From: Acidobacteriota bacterium
GTDB taxonomy: Bacteria > Acidobacteriota > Terriglobia > Bryobacterales > UBA6623
DNA length: 64,000 nucleotides
Assembly: GCA_016125275.1 (NCBI GenBank)
Contig: WGMB01000010.1
Span: 310,001-374,000 of the forward strand
Direction of reading: 5' to 3'
Each line of letters begins with the position of its first letter. The first letter of the stretch is position 1. The translations under genes and the position numbers were made by a program. The notes under the pieces were generated by a model. The model made no database searches. It saw only the letters and a program-made list of their open reading frames with translations, and was not told where the DNA came from. Below are positions 53,878 to 62,845 of this stretch, in pieces.

Positions 53878-55499
53878 CGCTCCGGGGCCAGCTCGAGCTC
53901 GATCCGGGTCGCTTGGCCTGCCCGTACATCCACCTCCTTGATGGAAGAGGCCCACTCGGTCAGCGCCACCGGATCGGTCAAGGTCCAGGGCGCATTCGCC
54001 GGGCGAGCGACGAGGCGATAGCGGCCCGGCTGGAGGCCGTGAGCTTTCGCCTGCCCAGTCGCGAGATCCAGAGGGGGCAGGCCTACGAGCTCGTTGCGTG
54101 CGTTGCGCACCTCCAGGACGCCGCCCTCGGGCAGCAACCCGGTCGCGGCCGATGCCGCCTCCCTCCAGGCCTCCGGGATGTCCACGTGGGCTTCGATCGC
54201 GCCGCCATCGAACCGCACCGTGACCGCAAGATCCGTCTGCAGACCGCCGACAGGAATCACCAAGCGGCCATCTTGGTTTGGTTGACCGTCGAAGCGAGTT
54301 TCCGCGAGATAGCCGCCGGTGGGAACGCCGCGAACAGAGGCGCGATAGCGGCCTGGTGCGACGTCGATCTCGAACCCCACGTCAGCGCTCGTCAGCGGTA
54401 TCATGGCGCGCGCATTGGGCCGGAAGCCCATCCCGCTCGGCTCCGCCGTATCGAGATTCAAGGTGAGCTGAGCCGGCTCTGATTGCTGCAAGAGATCGTC
54501 CGGCGGATCGACGAGCAACAGCCGTCCCGCGCGGGTCCGGGCCGTGTGGACCTGGATCATCAATCCGGTCGGCTGCCCCCGCGGGATGGAGACTTCGGCC
54601 TGTCCAACCGCCAACTCCGACCGCTGTTGGCCGGGTCGAGACGCCAAGATCCTGTACTCGCCCGGCGCCGCGCCCAGCAGGCTGAACTGGCCGTTCGGCG
54701 CTCCGACCTCCGTGAAGGCGTGTTCGCCGGCGGGCGTCCTCTCGAAGAATTGCAGCTCGGTTCGATCGGCCGGGGAGCCGTCCTCCAGAACCACGCGGAT
54801 GTCGAGCCGCGTTGGCGCGGGCGGCGGCAAGCGAAGGTCGATCTCCTCCCGGATGTCGCCCCATCCGAGCCGGACCGGTGTTGCTTCCCCGATGGCTGAC
54901 GTCTCGGGATAACAGGCCCCGCCCGACCGCAAAGTCACTTGCTCACGGAGGTTGGCCGCCGCCAGCCCGCAGACCAGGTAGTCGCCGGGACGCAGGTACC
55001 AGATTCGGAAGACTCCGCGGTCGTCGCTCCGCCGCATCCCGGCCCCTGCCGCCCGTCCGTCGAGCGCCGGGCCCATCGTTCGTCGCTGCAGCCTCACGGA
55101 TGCCCCCGGCAAAGGGCGCCCTTCGTGGTCCAAGGTGCGACCGGTGATGACCGCGAAGCGATTGAGATGCAGATCCACCCCGGCAAGGTCCGTTCCTTGT
55201 GACGTCCTCAGGCTCCTCCTGGTGCGGTCGTAGCCGTTCTTCGCTACGGAGAGCGCCACTTCTCCCGCTGGTACGCCTTGGAGGACGAATCGCCCGTCAA
55301 AGGCCGTGACTGCGGTAGGGGCGTTACCCGCGCCCGGCGTGGACGGAGGCTGAACCGAGACCAAGACGGTTGCACCGGGGAGCGGCCGCCCCGTCCGGGC
55401 GTCGAGCACGCGGCCCGATACTTTGGAGCCCTTCTCCGCAGGCGGCTCTTGCGCCGTGGCTGCCGAGACACAGAACGCCAATGCGAGCAGGAGTCTCAT
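53874..55499 (-). CDS. Secreted carboxypeptidase-regulatory-like protein
   Basis: A 541-residue protein with a signal peptide (MRLLLALAFCVSAATAQEPP). Several Cna_B/CarboxypepD_reg beta-sandwich domains follow: VSGRVLDARTGRPLPGATVL, VITGRTLDHEGRPLPGASVR, and later repeats such as GAPNGQFSLLGAAPGEYRIL. These domains usually serve as surface scaffolds or adhesion modules. No enzymatic domain is seen. Its ATG overlaps the stop of the upstream paralogue (ATGA), so the two are translated together. Confidence 0.85.
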   Translation of the reverse strand: MRLLLALAFCVSAATAQEPPAEKGSKVSGRVLDARTGRPLPGATVLVSVQPPSTPGAGNAPTAVTAFDGRFVLQGVPAGEVALSVAKNGYDRTRRSLRTSQGTDLAGVDLHLNRFAVITGRTLDHEGRPLPGASVRLQRRTMGPALDGRAAGAGMRRSDDRGVFRIWYLRPGDYLVCGLAAANLREQVTLRSGGACYPETSAIGEATPVRLGWGDIREEIDLRLPPPAPTRLDIRVVLEDGSPADRTELQFFERTPAGEHAFTEVGAPNGQFSLLGAAPGEYRILASRPGQQRSELAVGQAEVSIPRGQPTGLMIQVHTARTRAGRLLLVDPPDDLLQQSEPAQLTLNLDTAEPSGMGFRPNARAMIPLTSADVGFEIDVAPGRYRASVRGVPTGGYLAETRFDGQPNQDGRLVIPVGGLQTDLAVTVRFDGGAIEAHVDIPEAWREAASAATGLLPEGGVLEVRNARNELVGLPPLDLATGQAKAHGLQPGRYRLVARPANAPWTLTDPVALTEWASSIKEVDVRAGQATRIELELAPER

Positions 55500-56971
55500 G
55501 GAGCCGCCTTGAGGTCGAGCTCCATGTCGAAGCCGGCCTCGATCGTGATCTCGAGGACGCGTTCGGCGACCGCGTTCCAAGTCGACTCGTCAAATGGCAT
55601 GACGTTTGGGGTTGGCCAAGCGACGATCTCGTAGGCGCCCGGCACGACTTTGGGGAAGACGAAGCGGCCACGGTCGTCGGTCCGACTGATTTGGACTTGC
55701 CGTTCGACCCCCCGCAGGCCGACGCTCCCATGCGCCGCGGGACGGGCGGAGCCCGACTCGTCGACGACCCGGACCTGGCCGCGAAGCGACGCAAACTCAT
55801 CGGACACGGCGAGCTCCAGCGTCGTCATCGCCCCGGGGCCTACCTCGATTCGCGGCGGATCGACCAAATAGAGCGTTTCCGACCGCAGCTCGGCGCGGTA
55901 GCGGCCGGGCAGCATCGCCTTGTGTTCGAAGCGTCCGGTGGCGGGGTCGACGTAGGCGTCATCCGGTCGGCCTATCGGCTCGTCCGGCACAAACGAGAGG
56001 GAGAGCCGGCCCGGGTCGAGCTTGCCGAAATCAATCGTCCCTTGTACGCCCGTGGGAGGCTGAGGCCGCAGGACGAGATCGCGCTGATCCTCGGCCACGT
56101 GCAGGGATGCGAGCAGGCGGAGATCGGATCCCGAGCCGCTCCGGAGCGTGCGGAGCAGATAGTCGCCGGTGGGCAGGCCGGCTACGTTGAACCGCCCGTC
56201 GTCGCTGATCATGGCGCCTGTCCCCCACAGGATCCGACCGCCCGAGTCCGGCATCGTCTCGACCGTCAGATACCAGCGGCCTGCGCTTTCGGGCAGACCC
56301 TCCACGCGGCCCGCGATCGTCCAGGAGCTCCCCTCGCTCTGAGGGCTCAGTCGCAACTCGGGAGGGTCCTGGCCGGCCACGATGGCGATCCGCCGAGACT
56401 CAAACTGGGGCGCCGTTTGGCCTGGGACGCCCGAGACGACGCGCTGGCGGACGCGAAGCTCGTACTCGCCCGGCGCCAGCCCGACGATACGGAAGTAGCC
56501 GCGGTCGTCGCTCACCGCTCCACCGACCATCGGTCGAGCGTTGGGCTCCACGGGAAACAATTGAAGAAACTGGTCCTGGAGCGGCTCCCCGAACGCGTCC
56601 GTCATCCAGCCCTCGAGCACCCTGCCGCGCTCCAGCTCGATGTCCGCCGTAGCGCAACCGTCCTCCGGGATCGCCTTGACCGCCGACTGGGAGGCCACAC
56701 CGTCCACGGCTATCAATACATAACCTGCCAGATCGGCCTGCACGTGGACTTGCTCGGCGTCGAGGTCGTCGAAGCGGTAGCGACCGTCATCGCCGGTCCA
56801 GGTTTGGCGCGGACGAGGTTCGGAGGTCTGTTGCGTCACGAGGACGCGGGCGTCGCGCAAGGGGAACGTCCCTACTTCCGTATGTTCGGAGACAAGGCCT
56901 AGCAGGCAGCCTGCCCGTCCGCCGGTGACGGCCAGAAAGATCAGGAAAGCAGCTCGACCCCAAGGGCGCAT
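55496..56971 (-). CDS. Secreted carboxypeptidase-regulatory-like protein
   Basis: A 491-residue protein with a signal peptide (MRPWGRAAFLIFLAVTGGRA; a cysteine follows, so lipidation is possible). At least four beta-sandwich repeats follow, for example RQTWTGDDGRYRFDDLDAEQ, VSDDRGYFRIVGLAPGEYEL, ISDDGRFNVAGLPTGDYLLR and RTDDRGRFVFPKVVPGAYEI. It is similar in design to the downstream gene, with which it overlaps by 4 bp. The pair may be a surface complex. It is divergent from the beta-lactamase/NamZ fusion gene. Confidence 0.84.
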   Translation of the reverse strand: MRPWGRAAFLIFLAVTGGRAGCLLGLVSEHTEVGTFPLRDARVLVTQQTSEPRPRQTWTGDDGRYRFDDLDAEQVHVQADLAGYVLIAVDGVASQSAVKAIPEDGCATADIELERGRVLEGWMTDAFGEPLQDQFLQLFPVEPNARPMVGGAVSDDRGYFRIVGLAPGEYELRVRQRVVSGVPGQTAPQFESRRIAIVAGQDPPELRLSPQSEGSSWTIAGRVEGLPESAGRWYLTVETMPDSGGRILWGTGAMISDDGRFNVAGLPTGDYLLRTLRSGSGSDLRLLASLHVAEDQRDLVLRPQPPTGVQGTIDFGKLDPGRLSLSFVPDEPIGRPDDAYVDPATGRFEHKAMLPGRYRAELRSETLYLVDPPRIEVGPGAMTTLELAVSDEFASLRGQVRVVDESGSARPAAHGSVGLRGVERQVQISRTDDRGRFVFPKVVPGAYEIVAWPTPNVMPFDESTWNAVAERVLEITIEAGFDMELDLKAAP

Positions 56972-57042
56972 CGGGCCCGTCTAGAATCTCACGGGTTCCG
57001 CTGCAAGAGTCGGAAATTTTCGGGCGTTGCTAGACTCGACTC

Positions 57043-59325
57043 GTGTGGATTCCGGCGCTGCTACTCTTCCTGGCCTCCCTGCTCCCAGCGGCTCCCTGGC
57101 AAGGTGCGGCGACCCTGGACGCCGTTCTCGAGAAAGCCGTCACGGACGGGACCATCCCCGGCGGCGTGCTACTGGTCGGCCAGGGCGACCGGATCCTCTA
57201 CCATCACGCCTACGGCTTCCAGAGTCTCGTCCCCAAAAAGGTCCTGGCGCGCGTCGACACCATCTATGACTGCGCCTCGCTGACCAAGGTCGTCGCCACC
57301 GCGCCGTCGGTGATGATGCTGGTCGAGCAGGGCAAGGTGCGACTGGACGATCGTGTGACCGTCTACTTGCCGAAGTTCCGCAAGGGAGACTCGCCGATCA
57401 CGGTGCGCCACCTGTTGACCCACTACTCGGGGCTGCGACCGGACCTGGACCTCGAACCGGTCTGGTCGGGCTACGAGACCGGCATCGAGAAGGCCTACCA
57501 GGAGGTCCCGATCGCCGAGCCGGGGGAACGGTTCATCTACAGCGACATCAACTACATTCTGCTCGCTGAGATCGTCCGCCAGGTCACCGGCCAGCGCATC
57601 GACGCCTTTGCCCGCCAGAACCTGTTCGAGCCGCTCGGTATGACCGACGCGCAGTTCGACCCGCCGGCGGCGTTGCGCGACCGGATCGCGCCTACCGAGA
57701 AAATGCCCGACGGGACCGTGCTGCATGGCGTGGTGCACGATCCGACCACGCGCTACATGGGCGGCGTCGCTGGCCACGCCGGACTCTTCGCCACCGCGGC
57801 CGACCTCAGCCGGTACGTGCGCATGATCCTCGCCGGCGGCGTGCTCGACGGCAAGCGGACTCTGAGCCCATTGGGCTTGGCGGCGATGACCCGGCCGCAA
57901 TCTCCCGAAGGCAAACCCGAGCGCGGCCTGGGCTGGGACATCAATTCTCCCTACGCCTCGCCGCGAGGCGACCTGTTTCCGGTCGGCTCCTTTGGCCACA
58001 CGGGTTTTACGGGCACGTCGATTTGGGTCGATCCGGGAACGAAGGCGTACGTGATCCTGATGACCAACCGGGTCCACCCCGTGGCCGGGCGAGGGTCCGT
58101 CGTTAGCCTCCGCAGCCGCGTCGCGTCGGCCATCGCCGCGGCGCTTGCGCCGCCGCAGGCCCAGGGCGGTTCACAGGTCGAGACCGCGAAACCCAGCGAG
58201 CGCGTGTTGACCGGCTTGGACGTCCTGGTCGCTGAAGGGTTCTCGCGATTGGCAGGCAAGAAGGTCGGGTTGATCACCAATCACACCGGCGTAGACCGTC
58301 TGGGGCGTACGAATGTGGAGCTGTTTCTCCGAGCCCCGAACGTCCGTCTGGCGGCGATTTTTGCACCGGAGCACGGCTTTGCGGGCAAACTCGACCAGGA
58401 GCGCGTGGCCGATACCTCCGTGGAAGGGGTGCAAGTGCACAGCCTATATCAGGGCGACCGGCGTCGTCCTACGCCGGAAATGATGGCCGGGCTCGACGCA
58501 CTGGTCTTCGATATCCAGGACATGGGCGTTCGCTTCTATACCTACGCCACGACGCTAGCCTACTGCCTGGAAGAGGCCGCCAAGGTCGGCTTGCCGGTCT
58601 ACGTGCTCGATCGGCCCAACCCACTGACCGGAGTCCGGGTGGGCGGGCCCGTGCTGCGGTCCGAGCTGGCGTCGTTCATCGGCTATCTGCCGGGAATGCC
58701 GGTGCAACACGGTTTGACAATTGGAGAGCTGGCGCTGCTGTTCAACCAGGAAAAGAGTCTCGGCGCCGACGTGCGCGTCGTCGAAATGGAGGGTTGGCGG
58801 CGGGAGATGTGGTTCGACGAAACCGGTTTGCCCTGGGTAAACCCTTCCCCGAATATCCGGTCGCTCACGCAAGCCATCCTGTACCCGGGCGTTGCGCTGC
58901 TGGAAGGGTTGAAGAACTACTCGGTGGGACGAGGAACCGATGCCCCGTTCCAGTTCGTCGGCGCGGATTGGATGAAAGCGTCCGAGATGGCTACCGCCCT
59001 GGCAGCCGAGCCGGGCATCCGACCCTACGTCGTAACCAGGACTCCGACGGAGTCGCACTTCGCGGGCCGCACGATTCCAGGCCTGTGGCTGGAACCGAGC
59101 GACCGCGAAAGCTTTGATTCTTTGAGGTTTGGGCTGGAGCTGGCCACAACCCTGGCGCGGCTCCAGCCCGATAAGGTCGATTGGGACCAGACGGCTCGTC
59201 TGGTCGGGGAGCGGCAGACTCTGCAAGAGTGGCGCAACGGCCATTCGTCCCAGCAGATCTGGGCGCGCTGGAAGGCGGAGGGGGAACCATTCGACAGGCG
59301 TCGAATGACCGTCCTTCTTTACTAG
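57043..59325 (+). CDS. Beta-lactamase-type serine hydrolase fused to DUF1343 (NamZ-like)
   Basis: A 760-residue protein. The start is GTG with a signal peptide (MWIPALLLFLASLLPAAP). Residues about 25-365 are a class C beta-lactamase/PBP-like domain with the SxxK motif in CASLTKVVATAP, the YxN motif in YSDINYILLAEI and HTGFTGTSIW as the third box. Residues about 385-760 are DUF1343: GLDVLVAEGFSRLAGKKVGL, FAPEHGFAGKLDQE, LVFDIQDMGVRFYTYATTLA, VLDRPNPLTGVRVGGPVL. DUF1343 in Bacillus (YbbC/NamZ) is an exo-beta-N-acetylmuramidase. The fusion points to cell-wall turnover: a peptidase or esterase plus a muramidase. Confidence 0.88.
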   Translation: MWIPALLLFLASLLPAAPWQGAATLDAVLEKAVTDGTIPGGVLLVGQGDRILYHHAYGFQSLVPKKVLARVDTIYDCASLTKVVATAPSVMMLVEQGKVRLDDRVTVYLPKFRKGDSPITVRHLLTHYSGLRPDLDLEPVWSGYETGIEKAYQEVPIAEPGERFIYSDINYILLAEIVRQVTGQRIDAFARQNLFEPLGMTDAQFDPPAALRDRIAPTEKMPDGTVLHGVVHDPTTRYMGGVAGHAGLFATAADLSRYVRMILAGGVLDGKRTLSPLGLAAMTRPQSPEGKPERGLGWDINSPYASPRGDLFPVGSFGHTGFTGTSIWVDPGTKAYVILMTNRVHPVAGRGSVVSLRSRVASAIAAALAPPQAQGGSQVETAKPSERVLTGLDVLVAEGFSRLAGKKVGLITNHTGVDRLGRTNVELFLRAPNVRLAAIFAPEHGFAGKLDQERVADTSVEGVQVHSLYQGDRRRPTPEMMAGLDALVFDIQDMGVRFYTYATTLAYCLEEAAKVGLPVYVLDRPNPLTGVRVGGPVLRSELASFIGYLPGMPVQHGLTIGELALLFNQEKSLGADVRVVEMEGWRREMWFDETGLPWVNPSPNIRSLTQAILYPGVALLEGLKNYSVGRGTDAPFQFVGADWMKASEMATALAAEPGIRPYVVTRTPTESHFAGRTIPGLWLEPSDRESFDSLRFGLELATTLARLQPDKVDWDQTARLVGERQTLQEWRNGHSSQQIWARWKAEGEPFDRRRMTVLLY

Positions 59326-59403
59326 TAGTCTGCGTACCCCAAAATCGAGAGCCGTCGTTCGGCCAACTCGGTCGAAATCCTTCCGAGCGGCCGGGACGCC
59401 CAG

Positions 59404-59428
59404 CGACGCCCTTGTTCAAAGGGCGTCG
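59404..59428. other. Perfect hairpin between convergent genes
   Basis: CGACGCCCTT (59404-59413) pairs with AAGGGCGTCG (59419-59428) over a 5-base loop. It lies between the stop of the NamZ-fusion gene and the stop of the convergent small gene. No T-run follows on either strand, so it may be a weak terminator or an mRNA-stabilising stem. Confidence 0.5.
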
Positions 59429-59451
59429 TGCGATGGTAGCGGCCGACGATC

Positions 59452-59643
59452 CTAGTCGTCGCCCTGGTCCTTGCCCTTCGTCGTGCCGCGAACCCGCTTG
59501 CGCTCCTGGGCGTCCTTCATCCAGGCCGGCGGCCGACCGCGCCGCTTGCCGCGGCCGCGAGCCAAGCGCTCCAGCGAGATAATCGCGTCTTCAATCTGCT
59601 CCCGCTCTTGGCGGAGCTCCAACAGGATCTTATTTACGTCCAC
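59452..59643 (-). CDS. Small basic protein (63 residues), twin-operator controlled
   Basis: From GTG 59643, preceded by GGAGG at 9 bp, the frame encodes VDVNKILLELRQEREQIEDA, a short coiled-coil helix, then RGKRRGRPPAW and a charged tail. The RGRPPAW stretch resembles an AT-hook or RNA-binding tail. Short proteins with the LxELRQER-RGRPPAWM pattern seem common in Acidobacteriota. The function is unknown; DNA or RNA binding is inferred from charge. The longer frame upstream (to 59817) is rejected because the ribosome site fits the GTG. Its promoter is bracketed by two identical palindromes. Confidence 0.75.
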   Translation of the reverse strand: MDVNKILLELRQEREQIEDAIISLERLARGRGKRRGRPPAWMKDAQERKRVRGTTKGKDQGDD

Positions 59644-59738
59644 TGACCAAACCCTCCGATTGACATGGTTACCGCATCGATAAGGCGCGGTTTGAGTACT
59701 GACGGTAGGGCCGCAAGGGATGCGCCGATCTAGTCTGT

Positions 59739-59754
59739 GTTCTGAAATCGGAAC
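59739..59754. promoter_or_regulatory. Operator copy 1 (downstream)
   Basis: GTTCTGAAATCGGAAC, an imperfect palindrome of the form GTTCNGANNTCNGAAC. It lies downstream of the -10 box of the minus-strand promoter for the 63-residue protein, and an identical 16-mer lies 86 bp away at 59825-59840. Confidence 0.6.
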
Positions 59755-59787
59755 GTCTCCGCTGCGAGTCCTCCGTCTTCCCAGCCT

Positions 59788-59817
59788 GTTATAACAACGG
59801 GATTTGTGGCGCGTCAA
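59788..59817 (-). promoter_or_regulatory. Promoter of the small basic protein gene
   Basis: On the minus strand TTGACG (59812-59817) and TTATAA (59789-59794) are 17 bp apart; TATAAC in the next register gives 18 bp. The two operator copies sit on either side of this promoter, at 59739-59754 and 59825-59840, an arrangement typical of repression by DNA looping. Confidence 0.6.
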
Positions 59818-59824
59818 TAGTTCT

Positions 59825-59840
59825 GTTCTGAAATCGGAAC
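59825..59840. promoter_or_regulatory. Operator copy 2 (upstream)
   Basis: The same 16-mer GTTCTGAAATCGGAAC as at 59739. Here the symmetry extends to TCTGTTC and GAACAGA, so this copy is the better site. It lies 7 bp upstream of the -35 box on the minus strand. Confidence 0.6.
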
Positions 59841-59958
59841 AGAATTTTACTTTTTCTTACAGAGACTGCGGCGATGCAACCGCCTGGGGGCCCCAGCTTT
59901 CGATGTCGGCAATCCAGGATCGGTCGGAGACCGCCTTTTGCTTCATCGGCGCCGGAGT

Positions 59959-59988
59959 GCGTCGGGATTTAGATCCCGACGCTTTTCC
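59959..59988 (+). terminator. Plus-strand intrinsic terminator; possible small RNA end
   Basis: GCGTCGGGAT (59959-59968), loop TTAG, ATCCCGACGC (59973-59982), then TTTTCC. It reads as a plus-strand terminator, yet no plus-strand gene ends nearby. The upstream 120 bp (59841-59958) contain the hairpins CTGGGGGCCCCAG and CGGTCGGAGACCG and a CGATG/CATCG long-range pair. This may be the 3' end of an unannotated small RNA, or a stem ending the minus-strand transporter transcript. Confidence 0.55.
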
Positions 59989-60007
59989 ATTATGCATAAA
60001 TCGCTGC

Positions 60008-61390
60008 TCAAGAGAAAGAATTTCTTCTCTTCCGCCAAAAGTAGAACGGCGCGCCCAGCAAAATCAGGGCCAAGCCGAGCAGCGACTCGCGAGGAGAGGT
60101 GACCAGCGTCATGCCGACCAGAGCGGCGGCGACGACCACGAAGGCTGCCGGGACGGCGGGATAGCCGAGCGCGCGGTACGGCCGCTCGAGATCCGGCCGC
60201 TTCCTTCGCAGGACAAAAACGCTCGCAGCGGAGAGGCCGTAAAGAATCCAACTCGCGAAAATGACGTAGGTATATAGCTGGTCATAGCGGCCCGACAGGA
60301 CCAGCAACGCGGCCCACGTCGAGAGGGCGGCGATCGCCACATGCGGCGTACGGAATTGAGGATGCACCGCGGCCATCGATTCCAGGAAGAAGCCGTCCCG
60401 GGCCATGGCGTATGGCACGCGCGCGCCGGAGAGAATCGAGCCGTTCAGGGCCGCGAAAATCGAGATCATGGCCGCCAGCGACACCGCGTCGGCTCCGCGT
60501 TCGCCCAGAAACCGCCGGGCGGCGTCGCTGGCGACGCGCTCGCTGGCCGCGACCGAATCCGCGTCCAGCGAGTAGAAGTACGCCACATTGACGGCCAGGT
60601 ACACAGCGATCACCGTCAGCACGCCGCCAATCAGCGCCCGCGGAATATTGCGATGGGGATCGCGCACCTCGCCCGACGCCATGGTGACGTTATTCCAGCC
60701 GTCATAGGCCCACAAGGCGGCGACGAGCGCGGCGAAGAAGCCGGACACTCCGCCGACGTGAGCCGTCTGCGAGCTCCAGTTTTCAGCGGAGCCGCCGCCG
60801 AACGCAGCGGTCAGCAGGACGATTCCGAGGATCAAGCCGATCTTGAGGATCGTAATGGCGCTCTGGACGCGTCCCCCGGCCTTGACGCCGAAGAAGTTCA
60901 CGCCGCCGAGCCCGAGAATGAGGCCCATGGCCAGGATCTGGCCGTAGGAGATCGGCAGCGGACCGCCGCCGTCGCCCAGCGGAATCGGCAGCGTGAACCA
61001 GACTCGCTCGAGCCGCGGCCAAAAATTGGCCAGGTAGTAAAAGAACGCCGTCGCCAAAGCGGCGATGCTGCCGCTCTTGGCGACCCAGAAATGGGTCCAC
61101 CCGTACAGGAAGCTCCACATCGGCCCGTAGGCCTCGCGGAGGTAGATGTACTCGCCGCCGGCCTCCGGCATGGCCGCGCCGAGCTCGGCGTAGGTGAGTG
61201 CGCCGGCCAGCGACAGCAAGCCGCCGGCGACGAAGACCACCAGGACCATGCCGAACGAGCCGACCTCCCGCACCATCGCCGAGGGCACCAGAAAGATGCC
61301 GCTGCCGATGATCGTTCCGACCACGATCGAAGCCGCCTCGATTGCGGTCAGGTTCCGCAGCAGCTCGGGATGCTTGGGTTTCGGTGTCAT
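60008..61390 (-). CDS. APC family amino-acid permease
   Basis: A 460-residue membrane protein with about twelve helices. It starts LRNLTAIEAASIVVGTIIGS with GIFLVPSAM after, the APC family signature, then YAELGAAMPEAGGEYIYLRE on the first intracellular loop. It should import an amino acid in symport with protons or by exchange; the substrate is unknown. It starts 3 bp after the stop of the sodium symporter, so the two transporters form an operon. Confidence 0.88.
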   Translation of the reverse strand: MTPKPKHPELLRNLTAIEAASIVVGTIIGSGIFLVPSAMVREVGSFGMVLVVFVAGGLLSLAGALTYAELGAAMPEAGGEYIYLREAYGPMWSFLYGWTHFWVAKSGSIAALATAFFYYLANFWPRLERVWFTLPIPLGDGGGPLPISYGQILAMGLILGLGGVNFFGVKAGGRVQSAITILKIGLILGIVLLTAAFGGGSAENWSSQTAHVGGVSGFFAALVAALWAYDGWNNVTMASGEVRDPHRNIPRALIGGVLTVIAVYLAVNVAYFYSLDADSVAASERVASDAARRFLGERGADAVSLAAMISIFAALNGSILSGARVPYAMARDGFFLESMAAVHPQFRTPHVAIAALSTWAALLVLSGRYDQLYTYVIFASWILYGLSAASVFVLRRKRPDLERPYRALGYPAVPAAFVVVAAALVGMTLVTSPRESLLGLALILLGAPFYFWRKRRNSFS

Positions 61391-61393
61391 CGG

Positions 61394-62845
61394 CTACGCC
61401 TCGCGCGCGGGGGCCGGAGGAAAGATGTACGATGCCAACAAGCCGCCGACGAAGGTGGTCACGGCGCCGGTGACCACGTACCAGGTCCAAGCCACCTCGG
61501 TGGCCCGGCTCAGGTAGACCACGGCGGAAAGTCCCAGCGCCATCCCGGTCATGGCGGCGGCCTCGCTGACCCGGCGCGTCAGGACGCCGAGGCAGAACAC
61601 CCCCAACAACGCGCCCAACGGGATGGAAGCGATCGACAAACCGGCTTCCAGCACCGAGCCCCATTGCCGGGCGGCCACAGCGATTGCCATCAGCACGACG
61701 CCCCAGCCCAAGGTCACCCAGCGAGACAGCTTCAGCCGGTCCTCTTCCTGGGGGATGCGGGCGCCGAACGCCGGCAACAGCAAATCCATCATCGTGGCCG
61801 ACGCCAGTGAGTTGAGCGCCGCGGAAATGTTCGACATCGCGGCGGCCAGGATCGAGGCGATGACGATACCGGCGGCCACCGGAGGCAACTCGCGCCAGAT
61901 GAACTCCGGGTAGAGCCGGTCGAGCGGCTGCGGCGCCGGCAGGCCGGAGGCGTCGTACCAGACGTAGAGCAACACGCCGATCGTCAAGAACAGCGTGAAC
62001 TGGAAGAAGACGACCACCCAGCTCGACAGCAGCGCCACGCGGCTGGCTTGCTGGGTCTTGGCGCTCAGCAGCCGCTGCACGACCAACTGGTCGGTTCCGT
62101 GCGTGGCCGTGGCCAGGAAGCAGCCCCCCAGCAGCCCGGCCCAGAACGTGTAGGTCTGCTGGAAGTAAGGCTCGCCCTCGGCGCCCCAATGCAGAATGCG
62201 CCACTTGTCCGCCGAGGCGGCCACGGTCTCCCAGCCGGCCGGCAGCTCGTGCAGAATCAGCCAGAAGCTCAGCAGGGCGCCGGAGACGTACAGAGCCATC
62301 TGCGCCACGTCGGTCCAGATGACGGCCGTCATGCCGCCATGGAAGGTATAGAACAACGTGAGGACGGTGATGAGCAGGATCGAGGGCAGATCGCCGGTTT
62401 CGAGCACGACGCCGACCACCAAAGAGATCGCAAACACGCGCACGCCCTCGGCCAGCGATCGCGTCACCAGAAACGTCGTCGCGGTGAGCCGCCGTAGGCG
62501 GTCGCCGAAGCGGCGCTCGATGAGCTTGTAGGCCGTGAACATCTCGCCCTTCCAGTAGGCCGGAATGAACAGCGCTGAGATCACCAGGCGGGCCAGCAAG
62601 TAGCCGAACACGAGCTGCAGGAAGCCCAGATCCGACCCGAAGGCCAAGGCCGGCGTGCCGATGATGGTGAGAGTGCTGGTTTCGGCCGATACGATCGACA
62701 GCGAGATCGCCCACCAAGGCGCTTCCCGGCCCCCCAGGAAGTAGTCGCGTAGGGTCTTTTGCCGCCCTCCGAAGCGCGCGCCAAAAACGGTGACGGTGAT
62801 AAGATAGGCGACGATCAGCCCCAGGTCGAGGATACGATCGGGCAT
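61394..62845 (-). CDS. Sodium/solute symporter (SSS family)
   Basis: A 483-residue membrane protein with about thirteen helices. After MPDRILDLGLIVAYLITVTV come FLGGREAPWWAISLSIVSAE and TSTLTIIGTPALAFG, the sodium-site region of the SSS family, and AAAMSNISAALNSLASATMM with the second sodium-site serine cluster. It likely couples Na+ to uptake of a sugar or organic acid. It is first in a two-gene operon with the APC permease. The ATG at 62845 is chosen because the frame upstream is not membrane-like. Confidence 0.9.
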   Translation of the reverse strand: MPDRILDLGLIVAYLITVTVFGARFGGRQKTLRDYFLGGREAPWWAISLSIVSAETSTLTIIGTPALAFGSDLGFLQLVFGYLLARLVISALFIPAYWKGEMFTAYKLIERRFGDRLRRLTATTFLVTRSLAEGVRVFAISLVVGVVLETGDLPSILLITVLTLFYTFHGGMTAVIWTDVAQMALYVSGALLSFWLILHELPAGWETVAASADKWRILHWGAEGEPYFQQTYTFWAGLLGGCFLATATHGTDQLVVQRLLSAKTQQASRVALLSSWVVVFFQFTLFLTIGVLLYVWYDASGLPAPQPLDRLYPEFIWRELPPVAAGIVIASILAAAMSNISAALNSLASATMMDLLLPAFGARIPQEEDRLKLSRWVTLGWGVVLMAIAVAARQWGSVLEAGLSIASIPLGALLGVFCLGVLTRRVSEAAAMTGMALGLSAVVYLSRATEVAWTWYVVTGAVTTFVGGLLASYIFPPAPAREA

